Shown: positions 1 to 7,184, counted from the stretch's first letter. The stretch: DNA of 7,657 nt from Flavobacteriaceae bacterium (GCA_018674025.1 JABHBC010000039.1:1-7657), one strand, 5' to 3'. The notes: generated by a model from the letters alone, not told the origin. A program made the numbers and translations.

Positions 1-485
1 CTTACAAATATGTTTTGAGAATCGGGACTGTTTAAATTAGAATAAGGTTCTGTAATAGCATTCGCTGCATTATCAGCATCTTCTTGAGACTCATGATAAG
101 AAACACTGACATTAAGCTGACCACCAAGTAACTCATCAGTCTTTTGTGATAAATCAAATACATCAATACCATCATAATCATTATCACACTCCTCTAATGG
201 AGTAGGTACGTTGATAGTAGGAGGGTTGATTGTTGTTAATCCAAAGGATGTAGTTGAGTAACAATTTGGGAACGTGTTTTCAACAATTCTTACAAAAACA
301 GTTTGATTAAATGGAGTAATATTTTGATAAGATTCAATATTGGCGATAGCGTTAATGTCTTGTTCAGCATCTTCTAAGGTCTCAAAATAACTAATAGTTG
401 GTATAGTTGTAATTGATGCTGATATTGGTTCTGTCTGTTGAGATAAATCAAATAAACCAAAACCATCGACTAAATTATTATCACA
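1..485 (-). repeat. Two protein-level tandem repeats of about 99 residues (second one cut by the window edge)
   Basis: Unit 1 runs from C740 to residue 838 (positions 485-189); unit 2 starts at C839 (position 188) and continues off the left edge after 62 residues. Aligned landmarks are CDNNLVDGFGLFDLSQQT against CDNDYDGIDVFDLSQKT, then ISYFETLEDAEQDINAI against VSYHESQEDADNAANAI, then TVFVR against NIFVR. The units have diverged in DNA, so this is an old protein repeat rather than recent duplication. Arrays of such units are common before the C-terminal sorting domain of flavobacterial secreted proteins. Confidence 0.8.
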
Positions 486-2702
486 AGAAAATAGTGTATC
501 TGGAGATTCAATAGTAAGAGGAATATAAAATTCTACAAATAAATCATCAGAGTAATTACAAGTCTCTCCGTAAGAAATGTTAACTGAGTAATTTCCAGTT
601 TCACTAACTTCTAGTACTGATGAATTTTCCCCTTCAATTTCGATATCATTATTAAACCAAGTATAATCTCCATTTTCAGTAAAAGTATCAATAGTGTAAG
701 TATCATCAGGGCAGGGTGCTAGGCCGTTTTCAATAAGGATATCGTCACCTAAATCAATCCCTAAATCAAAACTTCCTCCCTCAAGAAATACAGCAGTATC
801 TAAAGCGCTATCACCAGCATCTGCAACAGCTAATTTAATATGATAAGTTTGACCTGGAACAACTTCAGATTGAGCAGTAAAAGCTCTTGTGTATCCATCA
901 TATGCAATAGGAGATTCTCCTTCTGCTACATAACCACCAAAGTATTCTGGATTAGCAGCGCCACAGACCCCATTGTCTGGGTGAATGTTAGTTACTAATA
1001 TTGGAGTGTCTGAATCTGGTAAAACTGCTAGATTTGTGGTTACTCCATCTTCGTTAGTTAAGAAAAAACCAAATATATCAGAAAAACTACATTCAAAACT
1101 TCCTTGATCGTACTCCTCCGACGCCATAATAAATCTAAAGCTAATATTATTGGAAATTGGGACAAAATCAAATTCAATTACTGACGCATTGTTGGTATTA
1201 TCATTAGCACTGTCAGTTTGTTCCAATAATGTAGTTAAGTCAATATCTCCTGGCCATCCAAAATCTCCACTACTTTCATTTCCAATTCCTGGGTTAGGAC
1301 CAGTTCCTAAACTAGCATCACCTGATGATAATATTATGCCTTGCGAAAACTCAAAATTATCAGAAATTTCACTAAAATATCCAATACCATTCACATCATC
1401 AAAATCAGTGCCTGAAGAGTAAGTTATATTTGAAATATCTGCACATTCATTATTAATTAAGATTTCAGTCACTAATTCTTCAACAGTGTAAGTACATTGG
1501 TCAACCATAACATCTGGCGCAACTGGAGTTGGACTTGGATTAATTACAGCTCCAATCTCTATTCTGTTAAAGTTATCACACTCACCACCAGCAAAAGGAG
1601 ATACAAAAAATGAAGTTGTTTCACTTATATCTGGGTTGAAGTTTGTTCCTTCAAAAATTAAATTTCCTCCAATCTGACTGTCATACCAATAAACATCTCC
1701 ATCTCCAATATTTGATGATGCTACTAATTCTGTCAATTCATTTAGACACCCATTAAAATTACTTATTTCAACAATAGGAGCAAGTAAATTAGTACTTGAA
1801 GATAAATTCAAAACTGGATCTCCAGGCATACCACCAAATTCTACTATATATCCTTTGGGTTGATAAGGACCCGAGCCAGGGCCAGTATTACTTAGGTCAT
1901 TCCAAGAGCCTATCAAGCCAATTGAAGGATCAGTTATATGAGCAAAATCTTCATCTCCTGACTGATTAGGTTCGGGTGGGTCATTATTCCAATTTGAATA
2001 CATTCCAGCTGCTGCTGATCCATTAAAGTTACCATTCCAAAAATTTGTTCCTGCTTCAGGTCCTGTCACCCAATTCCATTGCCCTTCATTTGTGAAGTCC
2101 GATGCGCCAATCCATCCAGTCGCACTAGCTTGTTCAACAGCTATTTGTGATTCTTCTGGACTCATTATAGTTGCTAAATAACCTTGTAAACCAAAATAAG
2201 TCTGATTTTCAGCTGCTGTCTTAGCTTGTTGCCATGTGATTCCAAGAACATCAATATATTCATAGAAATGCCCAGTTGATGGTAAAAAATTAGCATCTCC
2301 GATAGTAAAAGAGAAGGACTTATCTACTGGGTTATTATTAGTACTACTAAATCTAACATCATAAACAGCTGGGATTATATCTGAATATAAGGCTTCAGCT
2401 CCACCAGGTCCTTTAAGTTCTAATTTTCCAGAAACTGGATCCCAAGTTTCTTGAATACCTGGGTGTACACCAATTAAACTAAGAACGTCTTCACCTTGTA
2501 CATACCCTTCAGAAATTTGAATGTATAATGCCTCTATAGATTCGTCATCAGGATCTGTGATATCAAAAAAGGTTACTATGGCTTGCTGAGATAATGGGCA
2601 GTAAAATTCATTTCCTTCAGAAAAAATTTCTGGCGGAAGATTATCTTGACTGAAAGATAGTTTAAATAGTAGTAATGTAAGTAAACATATTTTTCTAATC
2701 AT
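1..2702 (-). CDS. Large secreted multidomain surface protein with C-type lectin and choice-of-anchor L domains (3' end outside window)
   Basis: Reading the minus strand from the ATG at 2702-2700 gives an open frame of 900 codons with no stop up to the left edge, so the C-terminus is missing. Residues 1-18 form a signal peptide (MIRK, then a Leu-rich core, cut after S-F-S). In order follow an N-terminal cadherin-like region (about 19-144), a C-type lectin-like domain (about 145-291), an Ig/PKD-like domain with a YWY core (about 296-395), a choice-of-anchor L domain (about 403-648, MASEEYDQ at 526-533), a second Ig-like segment (about 652-730), then CDN..DG..FDLS repeats of about 99 residues starting at C740 and C839. 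This architecture is typical of flavobacterial cell-surface or secreted adhesins. Such proteins usually end in a type IX secretion sorting domain, which would lie off the left edge; that is inference. Likely role: calcium-dependent glycan binding or adhesion outside the cell. The ligand is unknown. Confidence 0.9.
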   Translation of the reverse strand, partial: MIRKICLLTLLLFKLSFSQDNLPPEIFSEGNEFYCPLSQQAIVTFFDITDPDDESIEALYIQISEGYVQGEDVLSLIGVHPGIQETWDPVSGKLELKGPGGAEALYSDIIPAVYDVRFSSTNNNPVDKSFSFTIGDANFLPSTGHFYEYIDVLGITWQQAKTAAENQTYFGLQGYLATIMSPEESQIAVEQASATGWIGASDFTNEGQWNWVTGPEAGTNFWNGNFNGSAAAGMYSNWNNDPPEPNQSGDEDFAHITDPSIGLIGSWNDLSNTGPGSGPYQPKGYIVEFGGMPGDPVLNLSSSTNLLAPIVEISNFNGCLNELTELVASSNIGDGDVYWYDSQIGGNLIFEGTNFNPDISETTSFFVSPFAGGECDNFNRIEIGAVINPSPTPVAPDVMVDQCTYTVEELVTEILINNECADISNITYSSGTDFDDVNGIGYFSEISDNFEFSQGIILSSGDASLGTGPNPGIGNESSGDFGWPGDIDLTTLLEQTDSANDNTNNASVIEFDFVPISNNISFRFIMASEEYDQGSFECSFSDIFGFFLTNEDGVTTNLAVLPDSDTPILVTNIHPDNGVCGAANPEYFGGYVAEGESPIAYDGYTRAFTAQSEVVPGQTYHIKLAVADAGDSALDTAVFLEGGSFDLGIDLGDDILIENGLAPCPDDTYTIDTFTENGDYTWFNNDIEIEGENSSVLEVSETGNYSVNISYGETCNYSDDLFVEFYIPLTIESPDTLFSCDNNLVDGFGLFDLSQQTEPISASITTIPTISYFETLEDAEQDINAIANIESYQNITPFNQTVFVRIVENTFPNCYSTTSFGLTTINPPTINVPTPLEECDNDYDGIDVFDLSQKTDELLGGQLNVSVSYHESQEDADNAANAITEPYSNLNSPDSQNIFV
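759..1496 (-). other. Choice-of-anchor L domain (residues about 403-648)
   Basis: The segment starts near the QCTYTVEEL stretch (C403). It contains an SGDASLGTGPNPG-type loop, FRFIMASEEYDQ (through 533), FSDIFGFFLT, YDGYTRAFTAQS and a closing stretch ending in VFLEGGSFDLG. These are recognisable hallmarks of the choice-of-anchor L domain, found in large bacterial surface proteins whose C-terminal anchoring differs from one protein to another. No enzymatic role is known to me. Confidence 0.85.
1830..2270 (-). other. C-type lectin-like domain (residues about 145-291)
   Basis: The domain begins at HFYEY (residue 145) and ends at YIVEFGG (about 285-291). It carries the WIG motif (197-199), EPN (244-246) and WND (267-269). 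In classical C-type lectins, EPN and WND supply the calcium and sugar ligands of mannose-type sites, so the site looks intact. The cysteines that form the two conserved disulfides in animal domains are absent: the usual Cys of the final strand is Val here (YIVEF), and no Cys follows WND. Sugar binding is inferred from the motifs only. Confidence 0.85.
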
Positions 2703-2727
2703 TCCAATTATTGATTTTTTAGCTTGT

Positions 2728-2735
2728 CAAAAATA
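2728..2735 (-). promoter_or_regulatory. Possible -7 box of the lectin-domain gene
   Basis: In the 64-bp gap between the hydrolase stop and the adhesin start, the minus strand reads TATTTTTG, matching the Bacteroidetes -7 consensus TAnnTTTG, about 25 nt before the ATG. No TTG at the expected distance upstream is visible, so the gene may instead be transcribed with the hydrolase. The box alone is weak evidence in AT-rich DNA. Confidence 0.3.
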
Positions 2736-2766
2736 ACATTTTAAATAAATAAAGAGAGATAAATTA

Positions 2767-3891
2767 TTATCTAATATCATATTTAGTTAATAATCTACCA
2801 ATTTCTGCTAGAAAGGGAATGCCAATCTCATCGTATTCATAATTATTATCATTAAGTATATTATTTGCATTAGTATAAATGCATGCAGTTATGACAAAGT
2901 GTCGATCAGAATTTTTGTTATATATATATGCGTTATCTATACTGTAACCATAGGCATTACCAGCTTTATTAAATATATTATCATTTATCATGCCATTTTT
3001 ATCTCCGTATATAAAAAATTTATTATAATTATTTGGGTACATGTTTTTATCAAATCCCATCTCAAATGGAGTTGAAGACATTAACTTTTGTATTAAAAGA
3101 TTTTGTGATTTAGATAAATAAAATTTTTTATTTTTTGAAATTTCAGGGAAAAACAAACAGATTAAAATATTATTCAACTCATTTATGGAAAAATAATTTT
3201 TTCTAGAAAAATCCATTGGTTTATTTTGCAGTTTGTTATTTGATATAAAACCAATTCCTTTATTTAAATTTTTCAAATTTAATTTTGATACAGGTTTGTT
3301 TTTGATTGATTTTTGAATTTTTAATATTTCTCCATTACTATAAAAAGTAATTTCTTTTGTTTCTAAATTATCAGAATCTTTAGTTGATAATCTATGAGAA
3401 ATACTAAAGTCTTTAAAGCCCTTTTGTTTAAGCTTTTCATTGATGTAGTCTTGTCCCAAAAATTCAAATAGTCTATTATAAGATTCATTACTACTAATTA
3501 TAAATAAATCTGTTATTTCTTTTTTGAATGTAGTAATTATGGAGTCGCCCTGAATTGAAAATTCACTATTGATATTTAAATCAGAACTTTCATTTATTTT
3601 TTCAATGGTTAATAATGCAATTGGAAGTTTTATAGAACTAGCAGGGTAGAAGTAGTTATTTTTATCCGAATTAAATTTTTTCTTATGTATCGTAAAGCTT
3701 TTCCCTCTTTTCTTTAACTCGGTTAATATTATTTGAACTTCAAATTTTTCTTGGTTACCATAAACATAACTAATTAATTCAGACTCACTGTTTTTTAAAA
3801 TTGTTTCCAAAGATTGAGCATAAGAGTTTTTAATGAAAATCAATAAAAACAACAGAGTGTATTTAATTATTTTTACAAAAATTTTGTCCAC
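2767..3891 (-). CDS. Secreted serine hydrolase, class A beta-lactamase-like fold, GTG start
   Basis: The product has 374 residues. Residues 1-25 are a signal peptide (hydrophobic core about 12-20, cleavage after NSYA); there is no lipobox Cys, so it is probably periplasmic. Family motifs are in order: S85-S86-I87-K88 (SxxK nucleophile and lysine, in FYPASSIKLP), S133-S134-N135 (the SDN-like motif) and K309-A310-G311 where beta-lactamases usually have KTG. I see no clear omega-loop ExxLN motif, so a peptidase, transpeptidase or esterase-like role is as likely as beta-lactam hydrolysis. The start is GTG at 3891-3889: an in-frame stop lies two codons upstream, and the ATG overlapping it (3893-3891) is in another frame that stops quickly. 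There is no Shine-Dalgarno sequence. The protein is very rich in Lys, Asn and Ile, more than its neighbours. It lies in tandem with the adhesin gene (64 bp gap) and diverges from sucC. Confidence 0.85.
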   Translation of the reverse strand: MDKIFVKIIKYTLLFLLIFIKNSYAQSLETILKNSESELISYVYGNQEKFEVQIILTELKKRGKSFTIHKKKFNSDKNNYFYPASSIKLPIALLTIEKINESSDLNINSEFSIQGDSIITTFKKEITDLFIISSNESYNRLFEFLGQDYINEKLKQKGFKDFSISHRLSTKDSDNLETKEITFYSNGEILKIQKSIKNKPVSKLNLKNLNKGIGFISNNKLQNKPMDFSRKNYFSINELNNILICLFFPEISKNKKFYLSKSQNLLIQKLMSSTPFEMGFDKNMYPNNYNKFFIYGDKNGMINDNIFNKAGNAYGYSIDNAYIYNKNSDRHFVITACIYTNANNILNDNNYEYDEIGIPFLAEIGRLLTKYDIR

Positions 3892-3911
3892 ATATTAAAG
3901 ATATAGTTTTA

Positions 3912-3939
3912 AAAGTTAATGTTAATATATATTAACTTT
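3912..3939. promoter_or_regulatory. Palindrome in the divergent intergenic region, candidate operator
   Basis: Positions 3921-3936 form a perfect 16-bp palindrome, GTTAATATATATTAAC. Overlapping it, AAAGTTAAT (3912-3920) is the exact reverse complement of ATTAACTTT (3931-3939), with a 10-nt loop. GTTAAT thus occurs twice in tandem and again inverted. The site ends 5 bp before the -33 TTG of the sucC promoter and lies 21-48 bp upstream of the hydrolase GTG, a suitable place for a dimeric regulator of either gene. Regulator binding is inference; AT-rich sequence makes such palindromes easier to get by chance. Confidence 0.4.
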
Positions 3940-3944
3940 AAATG

Positions 3945-3975
3945 TTGGTCATATCCATGAGGTTAATTACATTTG
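3945..3975 (+). promoter_or_regulatory. sucC promoter, Bacteroidetes type
   Basis: TTG at 3945-3947 (the -33 element) is followed after 20 nt by TACATTTG at 3968-3975, an exact match to the -7 consensus TAnnTTTG used by the primary sigma factor of Flavobacterium and Bacteroides. Both elements and the spacing fit. Transcription would begin around 3980, leaving a leader of roughly 20 nt before the sucC ATG. Confidence 0.65.
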
Positions 3976-4000
3976 CCTTGCTAATTATTATATACTAATT

Positions 4001-5197
4001 ATGAACTTACACGAATATCAAGGTAAAGAAATGTTAAGTAGTTTTGGAGTTAGGATTCAAAGAGGCTTAGTTGCTCAAAATTCTGATGAAGCCGTAGAGT
4101 GTGCAAAAAAACTTACTGAAACAACTGGTACAAGTTGGTTTGTAATAAAAGCTCAAGTACATGCAGGTGGGCGTGGTAAAGGAGGTGGAGTTAAGCTTGC
4201 TAAAAACTTAGAAGAAGTTAAATCCATTTCTAACGATATTATTGGCATGAACCTTATTACTCCTCAAACTTCTGCTGATGGTAAAAAGGTACATCAGGTT
4301 CTAATTGCTGAAGATGTTTATTACCCTGGCGAGTCAGAAACAAGTGAATTTTACATGTCTGTACTTTTAAATAGATCTACAGGAAATAACATGATTATGT
4401 ACTCTACTGAGGGTGGTATGGATATTGAAACTGTTGCTGAAGAAACTCCTCATTTAATTCACACAATTGATATAGATCCATCTACGGGGATATTACCATT
4501 TCAAGCTCGCCAAGTAGCATTTAATTTAGGTTTAAGTGGTTTGGCTTTTAAGGAAATGACCAAATTTGTAGTTTCTCTTTACAATGCTTATGATAAATCA
4601 GATTCTTCATTATTTGAAATCAATCCAGTTTTGAAAACAAGTGATGATAAAATTTTAGCTGTAGATGCTAAAGTTACAATTGATGATAATGCACTGTTTA
4701 GACACAAAGATTATGCTCAGCTTAGAGATCTTAGGGAAGAAAATCCTATTGAAGTGGAAGCTAATAAAGTTGGTCTTAATTATGTTGATTTAGATGGAAA
4801 TGTTGGCTGCATGGTTAATGGTGCTGGACTGGCCATGGCTACTATGGATCTTATAAAACAATCTGGAGGTGAGCCAGCTAATTTTTTAGATGTTGGTGGT
4901 ACTGCTGATGCAGAAAGAGTAGAAATTGCATTTAGAATTATTTTAAAAGACCCTAATGTCAAAGCAATATTAGTTAATATTTTTGGTGGCATTGTAAGAT
5001 GTGATAGGGTAGCCCAAGGAATTGTTGATGCTTACAACAATATGAAGGATTCAATCAACATTCCAATTATTGTAAGACTACAAGGCACAAATGCTGATCT
5101 AGCTAAGGAAATAATTGATAATTCTGGATTAGATGTTCAAAGTGCAGTAGAATTTGAAGAGGCTGCTCAAAAAGTTCAAAATGTTTTAGCTAGCTAA
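4001..5197 (+). CDS. sucC: Succinyl-CoA synthetase (ADP-forming) beta subunit
   Basis: This is the beta subunit of the TCA-cycle enzyme that interconverts succinyl-CoA + ADP (or GDP) + phosphate and succinate + CoA + ATP (or GTP); it acts in the cytoplasm with the alpha subunit SucD, which carries the phosphorylated histidine. The product has 398 residues, close to the 388 of E. coli. It starts with the family's invariant MNLHEYQ, which fixes the start. An ATP-grasp domain covers the N-terminal half: KAQVHAGGRGKGGGVK at 50-65, STEGG at 135-139, EINP at 206-209 and metal-binding D222. The C-terminal ligase domain shows GNVGCMVNGAGLAMATMD from G266, GGEPANFLDVGG from 289 and NIFGGIVRCD at 326-335. 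No sucD follows; the next gene is convergent uvrB, so the partner is encoded elsewhere. Nucleotide preference cannot be read from the motifs with certainty. No substitution of a key residue is visible. Confidence 0.98.
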   Translation: MNLHEYQGKEMLSSFGVRIQRGLVAQNSDEAVECAKKLTETTGTSWFVIKAQVHAGGRGKGGGVKLAKNLEEVKSISNDIIGMNLITPQTSADGKKVHQVLIAEDVYYPGESETSEFYMSVLLNRSTGNNMIMYSTEGGMDIETVAEETPHLIHTIDIDPSTGILPFQARQVAFNLGLSGLAFKEMTKFVVSLYNAYDKSDSSLFEINPVLKTSDDKILAVDAKVTIDDNALFRHKDYAQLRDLREENPIEVEANKVGLNYVDLDGNVGCMVNGAGLAMATMDLIKQSGGEPANFLDVGGTADAERVEIAFRIILKDPNVKAILVNIFGGIVRCDRVAQGIVDAYNNMKDSINIPIIVRLQGTNADLAKEIIDNSGLDVQSAVEFEEAAQKVQNVLAS

Positions 5198-5198
5198 A
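5185..5198. other. Perfect 14-bp palindrome holding both sucC and uvrB stop codons
   Basis: TTTAGCTAGCTAAA is its own reverse complement. The sucC TAA (5195-5197) and the uvrB TAG (5192-5190 on the minus strand) both lie inside it, and the two genes overlap by 8 bp. As RNA it could form only a 5-bp stem with a 4-nt loop, mostly A-U, so it is a weak candidate for a bidirectional terminator. No other terminator-like hairpin is visible between the genes. Confidence 0.4.
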
Positions 5199-7184
5199 CT
5201 TGTTTGATTTTACATCTTCTAATTCTTTAATCTGATCTCTGTATTTTGCTGCTTCTATGAAGTCTAAGTTTTTAGCTGATCCTTCCATAAGTTTCCTTAT
5301 TTCTCTTATTTTTTTGTCTACCTGCTTTTTATTTATAAAATGTTCACTTCTTTTATTTATAATCTTTAATTCTTTCTCTTGATCCTCTTTGTTTTTGGTC
5401 AAAGCGTTATTCAAAGATTTTGTTATAGCAGTAGGAGTGATGTTGTTTTCTTTATTATACTTAATTTGTTTTTCTCTTCTGTAGTTAGTCTCGTCTATAG
5501 TTTTTTGCATACTTTTAGTAATCTTGTCAGCATACATTATTGCTCTCCCATCAAGATGCCTGGCTGCTCTTCCAACAGTTTGAGTTAAAGATCTTGCAGA
5601 TCTTAAAAAACCCTCTTTGTCTGCATCTATAATTGCAACTAAAGAAACTTCTGGTAAATCTAGACCTTCTCTTAATAAATTGACACCTACTAAAACATCA
5701 AATATACCTTCACGTAAATCTTGCATTATTTCTACTCTTTCTAGCGTGTCAACATCACTGTGTATGTATCTTGTTCTAATATCAATTTTAATTAAATACT
5801 TAGTAAGCTCCTCGGCCATTCTTTTTGTAAGTGTTGTTACTAATATTCTTTCGTCTTTTGTTACTCTTTTTTGAATTTCATTAATTAAATCATCAATTTG
5901 TTTTTCACTTGGCTTTACTTCAATGATAGGATCTAGCAACCCTGTTGGTCTAATTATTTGTTCTGTGTATAAACCTTCAGTCTTACTTAACTCATAATCA
6001 GCTGGTGTCGCACTTACATAGATTACATTTTTTTGTAAACTTTCAAATTCCTCAAATTTTAAAGGTCTATTATCCATTGCGGCTGGAAGTCTAAATCCAT
6101 AGTCAACAAGGTTTTCCTTTCTACTTCTATCTCCTCCGTACATAGCATGTACTTGAGAAACAGTAACGTGACTTTCATCAATTACCATTAAATAATCATC
6201 AGGAAAATAGTCAAGTAAACAAAATGGTCTTGTTCCAGGATTTCTTCCGTCTAGATATCTAGAATAGTTTTCAATTCCAGAACAATAGCCTAATTCTCTA
6301 ATCATCTCTAAATCAAACTCAGTTCTTTCTTTTAATCTTTTAGCCTCTAAATGTTTTCCAATTTCCTTGAAATAATCATGTTGCTTTACTAAATCATCCT
6401 GTATATTTTTTATTGCATTTTGTAAAATGTCAGGTGAGGTAACAAATATATTTGCTGGAAATATATTTAATTTTTTAAAATCCTCAATCTTGTTATTTGA
6501 AATTGGATCAAAAGACTCTATTTCTTCAATTTCATCTCCAAAAAAATGGATTCTGTAAGCTTCATCTGCATAACCGGGAAATACATCAATAGTGTCCCCT
6601 TTAATTCTAAAATTACCCCTATTAAATTCAGCTTCAGTTCTTGAGTACAAGCTTTGAACTAATCGATTTAATAATTTAGTTCTTGAAATCTTTTGATCAA
6701 CTTCTAATTCAATTATATTTTTTTGAAACTCAACAGGATTTCCAATTCCATATAAACATGAAACAGATGCAATGACTATTATATCCCTTCTTCCGGAAAG
6801 CAGGGAAGTGGTTGTACTTAATCTAAGCTTTTCAATTTCTTCATTAATAGATAAATCTTTTTCTATGTATGTACCACTAACAGGCATGTATGCTTCTGGT
6901 TGATAGTAGTCATAATAAGAAACAAAGTATTCGACAGCATTATTTGGAAAAAACTGCTTGAACTCAGAATATAATTGGGCGGCTAAAGTTTTATTGTGCG
7001 CTAGTACTAATGTAGGACGCTGAATGTTTTCAATTACATTTGCAACTGTAAACGTTTTACCTGAACCTGTTACACCTAAAAGAGTTTGATACTTTTCATT
7101 AGATTCAACACCATTTGTCAACTGGTTAATTGCATTTGGTTGATCTCCAGTTGGTTTAAAATCAGAGTGTATTTTAAAGTCCAT
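5190..7184 (-). CDS. uvrB: Excinuclease ABC subunit B
   Basis: UvrB is the damage-verifying ATPase of nucleotide excision repair: it is loaded by UvrA, opens the DNA around a lesion and recruits UvrC for incision. The product has 664 residues (E. coli 673), complete. Visible in order: FKPTGDQPNAI near the N-terminus, Walker A GVTGSGKT at 37-44, the beta-hairpin region YYDYYQPEAYMP from Y90, whose aromatic residues clamp DNA, the YCSGIENYSR motif, Walker B DESH at 336-339, helicase motif VI QTVGRAARH at 535-543, a Lys/Glu-rich linker, and a C-terminal UVR domain (about 624-656, with AAKYRDQI), which contacts UvrC. All ATPase motifs are intact. The start MDFKIHSDFKP fits the family. No LexA-type SOS box is visible. 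The gene lies 19 bp after the pRiA4b-like gene on the same strand and overlaps the sucC end by 8 bp. Confidence 0.98.
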   Translation of the reverse strand: MDFKIHSDFKPTGDQPNAINQLTNGVESNEKYQTLLGVTGSGKTFTVANVIENIQRPTLVLAHNKTLAAQLYSEFKQFFPNNAVEYFVSYYDYYQPEAYMPVSGTYIEKDLSINEEIEKLRLSTTTSLLSGRRDIIVIASVSCLYGIGNPVEFQKNIIELEVDQKISRTKLLNRLVQSLYSRTEAEFNRGNFRIKGDTIDVFPGYADEAYRIHFFGDEIEEIESFDPISNNKIEDFKKLNIFPANIFVTSPDILQNAIKNIQDDLVKQHDYFKEIGKHLEAKRLKERTEFDLEMIRELGYCSGIENYSRYLDGRNPGTRPFCLLDYFPDDYLMVIDESHVTVSQVHAMYGGDRSRKENLVDYGFRLPAAMDNRPLKFEEFESLQKNVIYVSATPADYELSKTEGLYTEQIIRPTGLLDPIIEVKPSEKQIDDLINEIQKRVTKDERILVTTLTKRMAEELTKYLIKIDIRTRYIHSDVDTLERVEIMQDLREGIFDVLVGVNLLREGLDLPEVSLVAIIDADKEGFLRSARSLTQTVGRAARHLDGRAIMYADKITKSMQKTIDETNYRREKQIKYNKENNITPTAITKSLNNALTKNKEDQEKELKIINKRSEHFINKKQVDKKIREIRKLMEGSAKNLDFIEAAKYRDQIKELEDVKSNKFS

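Noticed and set aside
1150..1422. Plus-strand open frame of 90 codons
   Set aside because: It lies wholly within the choice-of-anchor L region of the minus-strand adhesin, whose translation is clearly protein-like; the plus-strand product has no recognisable features.
2730..2742. AAAAT-AAC-ATTTT hairpin downstream of the hydrolase gene as a terminator
   Set aside because: The stem has five A-T pairs only and no GC, far too weak to call in DNA this AT-rich.
4780..4992. Minus-strand open frame inside sucC
   Set aside because: It is antisense to the highly conserved ligase domain of sucC, and its sequence is the shadow of those motifs.
5379..5874. Two plus-strand open frames inside uvrB (5379-5588 and 5617-5874)
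   Set aside because: Both are antisense to conserved uvrB coding sequence and have no family features or promoter.
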